A DNA stretch of 64,000 nt from Mesostigma viride (Eukaryota; Streptophyta; Mesostigmatophyceae; Mesostigmatales; Mesostigmataceae). The translations under genes and the position numbers were made by a program. The notes beneath the pieces were generated by a model. That model searched no databases. It saw only the letters and a list, made by a program, of their open reading frames with translations, and had not been told where the DNA came from. Positions 10,061 to 20,491 of the stretch are shown piece after piece (positions within the stretch are counted from its first letter, which is position 1; each line of letters starts with the position of its first letter). The stretch is from positions 1 through 64,000 of the forward strand of contig RPFO01002177.1 in the NCBI GenBank assembly GCA_009746045.1, in the 5' to 3' direction.

Positions 10061-11400
10061 TCCCCACCACACCATCCAAGGCTGCCTGCCTCCTGTGTGT
10101 CTTCCAGGTCCAGACCAGCCTGAACTTACCCCTGGTAGTGTCGTCAGCTTGCGAGCGTTCCCACGTGCCTACCTATCATTGTGGCTGGCAACATGCGTAA
10201 CCCCATTCATGCATGCGTGCATGCACGCATGCGACCATATTTGAACATATCTGTCCAGGCCTGCCAAAACATGGCCATGCAAAGATACACGCAAACTAGC
10301 GCACCAGCGGCAAGCATGTGTGCAATTATAAACGGCTGTTCGCCTGCCCCTCTGCCTACACTTCATCCTGCCTGTCAGTATGTCTGCCGACACAGGATGC
10401 AGGAGGGAGGCCGCCTTCCACAGGCTAATCCCACCAAGGAAATGAAATAAAGCGCATAAAAGCAAAGCAACCAACAGCAAGAGGCAAAAGGTTACATAGA
10501 GATGAATGCCATATGCAAGACGTATGGACAACATGACACTAAAGGCGCCACAATACCCTGAGCATCCATAACATTGACGCAGTCAGGTGCGGCAATTTAT
10601 CCATGCAGGTGTTTGCGGCCGTCGAATCCACGGCAGCGGTGCCAGACGGAAGGACAGCACACATCCTAGGTCCCGCAAAGAATTTCTTCAGCGGCCACCG
10701 ACAGCACCGGAAAATAAAATTCCAGCAAGAAACGCAACAAAAAATAACAAACCCTGACTAGACCTCCATTTTCAACCACCCTATCACCCTAAACCAGAAC
10801 TGCGGCTCACCAGATGCTCCGGAGGTCAAGCAGTATCCAGTTTTCACTTACGCACGTTTCCGCAGTATTCTCACGGCATTCCCACCGGCAGCGACCTCGG
10901 TCCGCCCCAAAAATTCTGTACGATGGAGCCCATGGATGTATCCCGCATTCGACGCCTTTTCAAAGTGATCGCGTCACGTAGGCAGCTGTAGGCACACGAT
11001 TCACACGATTCCGGATAGCCCAGTTTTTCATTCTTTGATCATCGCAATCGGTCGCTATATGCATGACTCCAACCTCAGCGTGGAGCGCTGCCGACTGAGA
11101 AATGTAGCACTTATACTCATAAGCACGAGATTTTTCACAGATTTCTTTCTAAAACGATTGTTTCCGCAGCAAGAATGGGAAATGCCGTCTCCATAGCTCC
11201 ACGAGCTGACGACCTCGCCATCATACTAATGAAGTGAGTTGCATGCACTAAATATTCGCGTCGTTAGTGCTTTCGGATCGGATTTGGTCGGGTACGAATT
11301 GTCACTAATCAGTATCCGACCAGATTTCTCGGGTAAACCGTACTAACGAACCGAAAATTGTCACTAAATGAGGTGCCGAAATCACTAAGGAAGCGAGCTG
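10061..11400. other. Unassigned stretch
   Basis: Mixed composition with no long ORF of coding quality on either strand. A 121-codon minus frame at 10169-10534 starts with a hydrophobic stretch but has no homologue I recognise. I see no RNA gene. Confidence 0.4.
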
Positions 11401-11502
11401 ACCCTGTAAAGACCAAATGGTGGTGGCACGGTGTACAAAATTAATGGTGGTGGCACGCCGCCATTGTTGTTGTTGTTGTTGTGTCCCACGCCGCACACCG
11501 GT

Positions 11503-11842
11503 GGAGTACAATTTGGTGGTGGCACGGTGTGCCGGTGTGCCGGTGTGCCGGTGTGCCGGTGTGCCGGTGTGCCGGTGTGCCGGTGTGCCGGTGTGCCGGC
11601 CAGTGATTGGCCCGTTGCTGATTTTCTGATATGCAGCCTAGTAAAAATTGGCCGCAAATCTTGTGCCCACGTGCGACCGGACGAATTTGCGGCCAATTTT
11701 TATTAGGCTGCATGTCAGCAAATCAGCAACGGGCCAATCACTGGCCGGCACACCGGCACACCGGCACACCGGCACACCGGCACACCGGCACACCGGCACA
11801 CCGGCACACCGGCACACCGGCACACCACCAAATTGTACTCGA
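11503..11842. repeat. 340-bp palindrome (foldback element) with GGTGTGCC arrays
   Basis: The left arm opens GTACAATTTGGTGGTGG and the right arm closes with its complement, CACCACCAAATTGTAC. Each arm carries about nine tandem copies of the 8-bp unit GGTGTGCC (left) or GGCACACC (right), then GGCCAGTGATTGGCCCGTTG and its complement, then GGCCGCAAAT and its complement. Only about 25 bases near 11665-11690 do not pair. This is a foldback, MITE-like structure. ORFs through the repeat are artefacts. Confidence 0.9.
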
Positions 11843-12798
11843 GAATGCCCGATGGTCTTTACGATGATGGTCTTTGTAGGGGATAATGAACCAGCGATGG
11901 AAGCACCAGCGATGGAAGCGATGGAAGCACCAGCGATGGAAAGGGACGCAGTAGCCCCCCGGACACAATGGATCCCGGCCCTGCACCACCGGGGCAAGAG
12001 AACCTGACCATGGATGGATACAGGCCCTGTATCCGTGACAGGTGTAGATGATGAAAAAAAAAAAAAGCAAGCGACCGTATAATATTACGCAGTTCCTAAA
12101 GCCATGAAGGGCCTGGGCATTATATGGAGCCCGCTGCGGGGGCGCAGGTTTTTGGAATGCTATTCTCGCTGCTTGTCCTGGTGCATGGTCGTGTTGCTCG
12201 TCATGGCGAGACGAGGGCTCCGTCTTAGCGCTGCCGCCGTCTTAGCGAAATGCACCACGGATGCGTCCTGTGCTGCGGCACTTAGCAGTTTATTGGCATT
12301 GTGCTCACGGCAAGTAATGTTGCATGACATGGTTGACCACGAAGATTGATGGAAAACCCAGAAGCAATTGGTGGCTTTCTTGGATGCTTGATGGCTACAC
12401 GTACATGCTTGTGAGTCCATAACACCCACTGCATACGTGCCCACCATCTCTAAGCTGAAAGCATCTGCCTTCAACAAGCATCTTAAGACATGCATGCACA
12501 TGAGAACTGTCATGGTTTGTGGAGAGGGTGGCATATTGCGTGAGAGCGGAGAGAGGACAGCGGCCGGGCTAGGCCAGCTACCTGTGCTGCCACACGGCCG
12601 GGCGGCAAACACTGATGCACAATTAGCTGCCTTGCACGTCAGCACCCAAGCTGCCTTACACGCCAGCACTCATTGAAGCTGCCTTCACACCCCTGAATGA
12701 TGAGCAGAGGGCATCCTGGACGGCCGCATCCATGCAGTTCATGCAGTTCAGGCTGTGCGTGCTTGCCAAGGGCACGGGTGGATGAGCCAATGGCGGGC
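11843..12798. other. Unassigned stretch with short minisatellite
   Basis: A small repeat of CCAGCGATGGAAGCA lies at about 11890-11940. A 169-codon minus frame (12160-12669) is Cys- and Ala-rich without a recognisable domain; I cannot decide whether it is coding and do not call it. Confidence 0.35.

Positions 12799-12866
<68 letters not shown>
12799..12866. repeat. (ATT)n microsatellite
   Basis: About 22 perfect ATT repeats. Confidence 0.97.
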
Positions 12867-12867
<1 letters not shown>

Positions 12868-13922
12868 GCACGCTGCAACCAGCGCCAATGAAGCAACCCA
12901 AGCCTGCCCTCCTGATAGGTATGTGTGTTTTGTTTTCTCATGTCGTGTGCACAACCAGCCATCCTTTATTTCCCTATGATGCATGTTTGCGGGATTCTGG
13001 CAACCTGGCACATGGCCAAACTCCTCAATGTCAGGGGGGCGAGGGGTTGTTTGTCAAGAGGATAGACACACGCACATGCTAAACAACTCTTGCTCCAATG
13101 CCACTGCCACTCACCCAGAAACTCGGGCACAACCACGCACGATCGCTAAGCTGCTAGCCAGAATCGCAGTCCTCACCAAAGTGAGGGATGGGGCACCAGC
13201 TAGTTTGACAGTCTGGTGGCTGAGGACGTGCAGGAGTTGAATGACATATCTGAAGCATTAGTAGTCACGGATGGCTTGGAGAAACATGGTGAAGCATGCA
13301 AGGGCATGCATCTCATGCTGACAAGGGCCACAGCAAGGGCATGAGCACAAGGCACGTGCCTGTGAAGAGGCCATTGGCCTTGCACTATCTGTTGAAGACA
13401 ACTGCGGTACATGGTGGCCAAGCGGCTCACCGGGGTTGTGCAGTGGCTTCTTCATGCTAGGTATGATGGCGGCCAAGTGCAGTCCTTTGGTGGCACATTT
13501 CAAGCCGGCAACCTCGAGGTAGCAACTGAGCAGTGTATGAGCTGTCTGGCTACGCACCACAGCGCTGGCTGAGGAGATCTAGTCCAACTTGGAAGCTGCA
13601 TCGCCAGCAACGTGAACCCCTATAACAGAGACAGGGACATGGGGACATCCATGGTGATGCAGAGGACCATGTGTGGCAACCTTAGTCAGGCGGGCCGGTT
13701 GCCAAGGGATGTGCTGCTACCGAATCAAGGCGCACAAAACACATCGCAGCCATGCCAACGGCCAAGATGCCTGGCATGATTAGATTATTACATTGCCAAG
13801 CTGAGTTTGCGACTACCGTGCATGCTGTGGGTTTGAACTGATCATGCTAGCGAACGTGACAGCTGGCAGTTCTTATGTCTAACAAGCCCCTACTTGAAAA
13901 TTGCCTGAGCATGGCCACATGC
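12867..13922. other. Unassigned stretch before LINE A2
   Basis: No supported gene. Short minus frames at 13200-13560 show no family motif. The right end supplies the target site of the LINE copy at 13935. Confidence 0.4.
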
Positions 13923-13934
13923 ACATATATACAG

Positions 13935-14420
13935 CGGCCCTTGGCTCTTAGCCACGTGGCTGGGGCCTCCCTCACGGCAGGTTACACGGCGGACCGGGCG
14001 GAGCGGGCCAAGCTCCTGGCCTACGGCGACGTCGGGCACCATCGTGTGGTGCCCTTTGTCCTGGAGGAGTTTGGGGCCATGGGGCCCCTGACCTCCGCCT
14101 TCTTCAAGGAGTGTTGCCGGCTCCGGGAGGACCGGCTGGACCTGGAGGGCCAGCGGGCCCCATGGTCGGCGCGGACCTGGACGTCATATTGGCGTCAGCG
14201 CTTGTCGGTGGCGCTGACTCGGGCCATGGCTGACATCATGCTCCGCCGTACGCGGGCTGATTTTGCGGTGCAGCAGGGCTATTAGGTTCCTCCCGTTAGG
14301 CGTTTCCATTGGTCTTATCGTAGTATAGAGATTTTACATGGCTCTGTATATAGGTTTATAGCTGGGCGTTTGCTTTGGTTTGAGTGATTTCACTCTGCTG
14401 TAAGTAATTATATTTTTAAT
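13935..14420 (+). mobile_element. LINE A2, 5'-truncated copy with 12-bp TSD
   Basis: 486 bp nearly identical to the last part of LINE A1: the C-terminal 116 codons of the RLE domain (from RPLALSHVAGAS to AVQQGY) plus the full 3' UTR. It is flanked by the perfect direct repeat ACATATATACAG at 13923-13934 and 14421-14432. The 3' end (TTTTTAAT) touches the repeat exactly, as expected for target-primed reverse transcription with early 5' truncation. The copy encodes no complete protein. Confidence 0.93.
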
Positions 14421-14464
14421 ACATATATACAGCCATGTCTAGCCACTGTTCATATTCATATATC

Positions 14465-15200
14465 TTTGTCTATGTGTCACAAAAGTTGTGTTATATTATC
14501 TGTGCAAGGTCTGAACAGTTAGCAACACAGTTGGTGGGAGTTGGCCATACCGTTACAAAAGAACTTTGCATCCAAGGTTGAGTGATTAGCTGGAAACTGG
14601 CAGGTGTTGCATGGACCAGTGAACCAAATGACACTTGATGGACCTGAATTAAGTTTTGTGCAATGTCTGAAATGATGATGATTAACATGCGCGCTTGTTT
14701 TCAGCCTCAACTGAGCACACCTGGCATGGGAAACTGCAAGAAATGTGGCGGAAATGCAAAAATCGCACATTTTTGCTCACATTTGGTAGCGAGCTGTCAA
14801 TGAATGAAGTACAACGGACCTGAATTTTTGTGCAATGTCTACAATGATGATATTTAATATGCTTGCAAGTATCCAGCCCCAACCGAGCACATCTTGTATG
14901 AAAACTGTCATGAAATGTGTCTGAAAAACGCGAAAAACGCACATTTTTGCTAGCATTTGGTGGCATTTTGTTACCAAATACAGTACGATGGACCTGATTT
15001 TTTGTGCCATGTCTACATTTATGATGTGCAATTTTATTGCAAATTTCCAGCCTCGACTGAACACACCTTCTATGGAAACTGCAATGAGATGTGGTGAAAC
15101 AGTGCGTTTTTGCTATGTAGCATTTGGTGGCCGAGTTTGTCACCAAATGAGGTCAGATGACCATGGGACCTGGTGCACAGTTGGTAGACATAAGCATTAG
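14465..15200. repeat. 175-bp satellite, about four diverged units
   Basis: GGACCTGAwTT with a following TTGTGC-AATGTCT segment recurs at 14640, 14816 and 14990, that is every 174-176 bp, with a weaker unit upstream. Each unit carries CGCACATTTTTGCT or GTGCGTTTTTGCT and a GCATTTGGTGGC-like segment. The period is close to nucleosome spacing. Confidence 0.75.
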
Positions 15201-15240
15201 CCTACCTGCAAATAGCCAGGCCAGGAGCTCTTTATTTGCA

Positions 15241-15456
15241 TACTAAATGGTATTTGTTTATATTAAAATCTTGAAAGTTGCTAAAAATAGACATGCCAAA
15301 AATAGACCAACCGATGTCGGAAAATTCTGGAAAGTCGAATTCCTTCTACTGGTGTCCTGGACATGCTGCTTACCAATATCTAGCATGTTTGGACTCAATT
15401 TGCTCCATGTAGGGCTTATAAGGGCATTTTTTGGCACTTTCATACCGTTGTGGAGG
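15241..15456. other. Unassigned AT-rich spacer
   Basis: No ORF or repeat is recognised between the satellite and the GGTGGCAC array. Confidence 0.4.
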
Positions 15457-16200
15457 TGGCACGGTGGCACGGTGGCACGGTGGCACGGTGGCACGGTGGC
15501 ACGGTGGCACGGTGGCACGGCACCTGGCACGGTGGCACGGTGGCACGATGCCACGGTGTCATGAGCATGTCTAGGTAACCCTTGCATGACCCATTACCCT
15601 TGATAAATCCCAATGGATAATAACCATTGTATGTGCAAATATGTGTGTTTATATGCAACTTTTGAGGTGGCACAGTGGCACGGTGGCACGGTGGCACGAT
15701 GCCACGGTGCCATGGTGTCATGAACATCTATAGGTAACCCTTGCATGACCCATCCACCTACATAAAACCCATGGATAACAATTGCATGTGCAAAGGTGTG
15801 TGTTTATATGCAATTTGAGGTGCAACGGTGTGTCGGTGTGCCGGTGTGCCGGTGGCACGGTGGCACGGTGGCACGGTGGCACGATGCCGCGATGCAACGG
15901 TGTCATGAGCATGTCTAGGTAACCCTTGCATGACCCATTACCCTTGATAAATCCCAATGGATAACCATTGTATGTGCAAATATGTGTGTTTATATGCAAC
16001 TTTTGCGGTGGTACGGTAGCACGGTGGCACGGTGGCACGATGCCACGGTGCCACGGTGTCATGAGCATCTAGGTAACCCTTGCATGACCCATCCACCTAC
16101 ATAAATCCCATGGATAACAATTGCATGTGCAAAGGTGTGTGCATATATGCAATTTGAGGTGTGCCGGTGTGCCGGTGTGCCGGTGTGCCGGTGTGCCGGC
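15457..16200. repeat. Mosaic minisatellite (GGTGGCAC / GGTGTGCC with ~160-bp spacers)
   Basis: Tandem arrays of the 8-bp unit GGTGGCAC, or its variant GGTGTGCC, alternate with a 150-185 bp unit containing GGTAACCCTTGCATGACCCA (at about 15574, 15732, 15918 and 16071) and GGATAAC-ATTG-ATGTGCAAA. The 8-bp unit is the same as in the palindrome at 11503-11842. The spacers are near-copies of each other, so this is a higher-order tandem repeat. Confidence 0.85.
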
Positions 16201-16859
16201 CGCCGACGAACTTTTTTTTCCTCAAAGACTTTAGTTGAAACTTTAAATGCATGAAAATGCAACTTTCAAAACTGAAGTACAATTTGAAAAATGTAGTACA
16301 ATTCCAGGTGTGCTTAGGGCATGACGGTTGGTTGGCCGTGTCTGAATATATTATTACATTCTCATATATAAAATATCCCATTACCGCCAACGGTACCCTA
16401 TATAAAACCACTAGTGCTAGACGCCTAATAGTAATTTCCCATTACCGCCAACGGCGTCTATGCATGGGGTCAGTGTATGATTCCAAACACCCCCGTTACT
16501 GCTGATAGCATGATAACAGGGTGACCTGCTACTGTGCACCTGGACCAATGCATCCTTCGTACTACTGACATCGTGATAACAGGGTGACCTGCTACTGTGC
16601 AGGACCAATGCACCCTTGGTATTTGGTACAGATGTGGGGCAAAACAGACACCCCCCCCTTGCCCTACACAGGTGGGCATTCTCAGAATGGCTAAGGTGGC
16701 CAGCCACTAGGACTGGAAAAGCGCACCGGAGTGAACATATTATAAAAATATAATTATTAATTAAATATACTGATATAATAATAAATTTTATAGTATACTC
16801 CCAGCGGCAAGCTCGTAACCGGCCACTGCTGGTGACTCAAGGGTCGCACGCTGTCCGGA
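16201..16859. other. Unassigned stretch with two small tandem duplications
   Basis: CCCATTACCGCCAACGG occurs at about 16377 and 16438. GATAACAGGGTGACCTGCTA with a TACTGTGC-like end occurs at about 16511 and 16575. No gene is supported. Confidence 0.5.
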
Positions 16860-17792
16860 GGCTAGTCGTGAGCCTCGATCTCATTGACCGCGCGCAGCAC
16901 GCCCTTGGTAGAACTCATCGCTGGCGGCCGCGGCTGCTGGTGCTGAGTCGTGAGCTGCCAGGCCTGCTGGCGCCCGCTCGTCCGCGTTGCGGGGCTTGTC
17001 CCTTGGGCCGGAGGGGTCCGGGCGACTGCCGAACACCGGGCCTGAAAACCTGGGCTCGGTCTCCCCCGTGCCACGTCCAGGGTGCCTGCTACGGAGTTTG
17101 GGGCAGTCGCGCCTGAGGTGACCCACCTCAAAGCACATGAAGCAACGGGCTTTACTCGCGTCGATGGCGTTGAGGCCATGGTCAGCGTTCCCGTCCTCAC
17201 GGTCATCGGGGGAGTCATCGTTCTCCTCGCCGTCGTGTGGGGGACCTGATCGGTAGAACCGACGCACCGATGGTGCGCGCCCGCGAGCCACGACGTCGGC
17301 CACCTGCAGAAGATACCGCTGGATTTTCAGGATATCCCACTCATCCCAGGGGACCTCAGCGTAGTGCTTCAGTACCTCATCCTGCAGCTCGGGACTGAGG
17401 GCCTCAATGAACCGGATCTTGTACTCGTACCAGGTCATGTCTGTCAGGTAGGCGGCGCTGGACTCAAACTTGGACAGGAACTCGCGATACGAAGTGGTCC
17501 CCTGGCGCAGCTTGCCGAAGGCGAGTCGCTCGTGGATCTCCGCGTCTGGGGGTATCAACTTGCGGCGCACCCGGTCCATCAACTCCTCCACGGTTTGCGG
17601 GTACGACTGGGATGCGATGCTCTCACAGTTCAAGATGCTCACCACCGAGGGGTCCATGCAGGTGTTGACCACGTGCGGGATCAGATCACAGGTGGCAAGC
17701 TCCCAGCTGTTGTGATTGCGCCAGACGGTATACTGCTGTTGCCACATGCGTCCCCATTCGTCGACCTCTCGCGGTTTCATATCCGCGTGCAC
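16860..17792 (-). pseudogene. Gypsy-type gag fragment, copy 1
   Basis: A minus-strand frame of about 300 codons (ATG at 17792) encodes a retrotransposon capsid-type Gag: MHADMKPREVDEWGRMWQ, then the Retrotrans_gag-like region with ERLAFGKLRQGTTSYREFLS and SPELQDEVLKHYAEVPWDEW. A CCHC zinc knuckle, CFMCFEVGHLRRDC, follows at about 17100-17150. It aligns along its length with the gag of the second copy (40888-44154), where HADMKPREVDEWGR is internal, so this copy lacks its N-terminus. The C-terminal part after the knuckle is lost near 16860, and no protease or RT follows. Gag forms the particle and binds the element RNA in intact relatives. Confidence 0.85.
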
Positions 17793-18357
17793 ATTGCATT
17801 ACCGAAAGAGGCAACATTCGTTTCCCTTGAAAATTCAAGTACAACGGACGGCGCGCAAATTTTAGCATACGGACTGATCCAGGACCGGATCGACCAAACC
17901 CGATCTGCCCAAATCTGCCCAAATCTTTCACTTCACGAGTCACTACCGGATCTGTACGGCAACTGCGGGCCGACTTCCTGATTCCGTGGACTCCGAGCAT
18001 AGAACCTTTTCTAGACGGGAGTAGTTTTTGGACTCGGATCTACACCAACGGTCGTGGCAAAACTCGCTGGCATGAAAATAGAAACTTTGGAAGCATTTTG
18101 CTGGCATTAGGTAGCTGGAAAATACGGCGCTGCAAATAGGCATAATGCATTGTGAACATTTTCTCGTAACTAACGTGCCGCTCATCACGCATTTTTTAGT
18201 GGTCATAATTTACATTTTACACTAGCTAGTACACTTGCTGCAGGGCATACGATAATGGCGTCACGGAATGCTGTTTCAGTTTACGCAAGCACTAGTTTCT
18301 GTAGGCACATTCCGCCTGCGCCTACCCAGCAGCCGGCCAAGCTCAAAATGAGCAAAA
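17793..18357. other. Unassigned, possibly 5' region of Copia-like E1
   Basis: No ORF of note. It lies directly upstream of the first E1 ORF, so a 5' LTR or leader would be expected here, but I find no second copy within the window to define one. Confidence 0.35.
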
Positions 18358-19155
18358 ATGCCGCTGCCGGCGCAGTGGATGGCGCGGCATTTTGGTTTCC
18401 AGGATCCCGCGTCGGATTCCAGAGCTAATAACACCACCGATGAGGAGGTAGCTGCTCCGCCGGCAGATCCCTTACCGGCTCCACGTCCGCGTGAGCCGAC
18501 GCCGGCTGCTCCATCGTGGCAAGCTCTTCTTGACGAAGTCACGATTTCCCTCGACGAGTTACATCGTCGACAGCGAGCAGCGCTCCCGTTGCTGGGAGAT
18601 TTCCCGGAGGACCCCCGCCTGCCGCAGCTGGTGCCGGCAATTCGTGGTCCCTTAGACCAAATTCGAAATATTCTTTCGTCTTTTACGGTCCAGGTCCGCG
18701 GCGGCCTACGTTCGGTGAACGAAGTCACCACCGCCATTGAGGAGGTGGACAACGCAATTTCCTCGCTCACCGGGTACCAGCGCAACTTGCAAAACTGGGC
18801 CTCGACGCGCACGGGGGGCGCGCCGGTGGTCACTACAAATTTGTTTCAGGACATCGCGTTGCTTTCACTGCTTACACGCGGCATTCGCACTCGAGAGCGA
18901 CAGGTCCTCATTAACCTGGTCGCATTTCTCGCAGCGTTGCGAGAGTGGATCCCAGCGGGCTGGGAGCTTCTTTCCATTTTTACTCATCCTCTTCGCCTTG
19001 TCGCGCGTCGGCGCATCGCAATTTTCGATCCGACGCAAAACCCGGCGAATACACCGGTTTTGATCCATACCGGTGCAGGTCCGGCTCACACGCCGGAAAT
19101 GGAGGATCCTGAGTTTGCATATGAGTACTGTGATTTTCGCGGCCTCGACTACTGA
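18358..19155 (+). CDS. E1 ORF upstream of gag (function unknown)
   Basis: 265 codons from a clear ATG (18358) to TGA, intact. The N-terminal 60 residues are Pro/Ala-rich and disordered-looking. Residues 60-160 look helical and may form coiled coil (LDEVTISLDELHRRQRAALP, then LDQIRNILSSF, VNEVTTAIEEVDNAISSLTG). I recognise no domain. It lies 167 bp upstream of gag in the same orientation. A weakly similar ORF occupies the same place in E2 (22334-23097): both have a helix followed by a TG-x-L-x-NW-like or LFNHWVATAVLGEGVP segment and a later LVAFL/LVAVLL segment. I therefore infer an accessory ORF of this Copia-like lineage. A host gene adjoining the element is the alternative. Confidence 0.5.
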   Translation: MPLPAQWMARHFGFQDPASDSRANNTTDEEVAAPPADPLPAPRPREPTPAAPSWQALLDEVTISLDELHRRQRAALPLLGDFPEDPRLPQLVPAIRGPLDQIRNILSSFTVQVRGGLRSVNEVTTAIEEVDNAISSLTGYQRNLQNWASTRTGGAPVVTTNLFQDIALLSLLTRGIRTRERQVLINLVAFLAALREWIPAGWELLSIFTHPLRLVARRRIAIFDPTQNPANTPVLIHTGAGPAHTPEMEDPEFAYEYCDFRGLDY

Positions 19156-19322
19156 ATAAATCGGCCATTTGTCCAGTGCTCGTCGGCGTTTCGTCGACTT
19201 TTCAACGGCGTTTCGCGGGGGCGGCGGCGACACCGGTGCAGGCGGCAATAGTCGACAGTTTGTACATACTTTCTTTTGCTGCTTTGCTCAAGTGTTTTTT
19301 TTTGGACAGCTTGTAGTGCATC

Positions 19323-20441
19323 ATGGCAGACGGGCGCCGTAGTAAGGGTGTCCCAGCCAGTGGCAATAAAGATGGGGGTGCTGGTAGTGGCACGGCTCAC
19401 GTGGATGATGTGGGCGTCACCGGAGAAATCACCAATATCCCTTTGCTTAATAATAATACACAAGCTGTTCATGGCTATGATCTCACCACTCAGGGACTCC
19501 TTATAGTCAATCAGCTACAACCTGTCACATCAGACTCAAAGCCAAAGCAGGCAGAGGAGTTTGTGGAGGGCATAGAGGGGTTTCCAAGTTTGTACGGTGG
19601 TACTAACTATTATCAGATCTGGATAGGCAGCCAGACTTTTGGCAAGTGCACAGATCAGATTAAAGACCTCACTAGAGAATGCAAGAAGGCCAAAAAGGCC
19701 TGGGCAGTCTACGTGGCAGAGCTGAGGGAGCTGCTAGAGGATCAACGGAAGAAAGTGGGGATCCATTGGCAGGACAAGTACCAAGGGTGGGAGGTCAAGG
19801 GGGATCTCATCCAGAATTTCCTTAACTATTGCAAAATGGTTGAGGAAGGCAGGGCCCACGGTTTCAACGTGGCAGACAACATAGCCCTGACCAACTGGTT
19901 GAAGGTCTCTGGGCTGGATAAGGCCACACGTGGATCTCTCAAGGTCATGTGTGCCCCACACTCAACCCTCAAGGCCTACAAGGTCATAATCAAACAAGCA
20001 CTCGAAGCTGAGGAGCTGTTTGAGGGTGGGGTGCCAGCAGTGAAGGCAACCCAGGCAGGTGGGCGTACCCAGGGGGGCTCCAAATCGTCTGAGGCTGACA
20101 GAAGCCAAGGAGGGCGTAGGGGCAACCACAACAAGCGGAAGGCCAATCATTCACCCGACCCTGACGGGAGGTCACACTCCAAGTCGGTGTTCAGGCGGGT
20201 GGGTGGTCAGCCCAAGCAGGGCAACGCATCTGACAACGGGGGCAGTGGCCAGGGCAAGTCAAAGATCCAATGCTACCTGTGCAAGGGGTGGGGGCATATC
20301 AAGAAGGAGTGTCCCAGCTTCAAGAAGACCCAGGGCCAGGGCAGCAACAAGAATAACAACAGCAAAAACAACAACAAGAACAAGTCCCAGGCAGGCCAGC
20401 CTTCAAAGGGCAGTCAACAAGAAGAAAACAAGGAGCAGTGA
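19323..20441 (+). CDS. Gag of Copia-like element E1
   Basis: 372 codons, ATG at 19323 and TGA at 20439-20441, intact. The middle (about residues 60-240) has the helical character of Copia-type UBN2/Gag domains, including WQDKYQGWEVKGDLIQNFLN and HGFNVADNIALTNWLKVSGL, which match E2 (HGFNLTDRAVADYFLDRMGL). A CCHC zinc knuckle, CYLCKGWGHIKKEC, lies at about residue 316. The C-terminus is an Asn/Lys/Gln-rich basic tail. Gag packages element RNA into particles. The stop is UGA followed by C, as in E2. The integrase frame that follows is not in the same frame as gag. Confidence 0.85.
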   Translation: MADGRRSKGVPASGNKDGGAGSGTAHVDDVGVTGEITNIPLLNNNTQAVHGYDLTTQGLLIVNQLQPVTSDSKPKQAEEFVEGIEGFPSLYGGTNYYQIWIGSQTFGKCTDQIKDLTRECKKAKKAWAVYVAELRELLEDQRKKVGIHWQDKYQGWEVKGDLIQNFLNYCKMVEEGRAHGFNVADNIALTNWLKVSGLDKATRGSLKVMCAPHSTLKAYKVIIKQALEAEELFEGGVPAVKATQAGGRTQGGSKSSEADRSQGGRRGNHNKRKANHSPDPDGRSHSKSVFRRVGGQPKQGNASDNGGSGQGKSKIQCYLCKGWGHIKKECPSFKKTQGQGSNKNNNSKNNNKNKSQAGQPSKGSQQEENKEQ

Positions 20442-20491
20442 CTGTCTGAGGCAACCCCTACACACCTTAATTCACCCAAGGGGGAGGCCAA

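Noticed and set aside
11385-12070. ORFs with repeated Arg-Cys-Ala-Gly-Val-Pro-Val-Cys
   Set aside because: They translate the 8-bp repeats of the palindrome; equally open on both strands.
12160-12669. A transposase or other gene on the minus strand (169 codons)
   Set aside because: No catalytic motif or recognisable domain; may be an antisense frame.
15457-16200. CRISPR-like array of short repeats
   Set aside because: Repeats are contiguous 8-mers, spacers are copies of each other, and the genome is eukaryotic.
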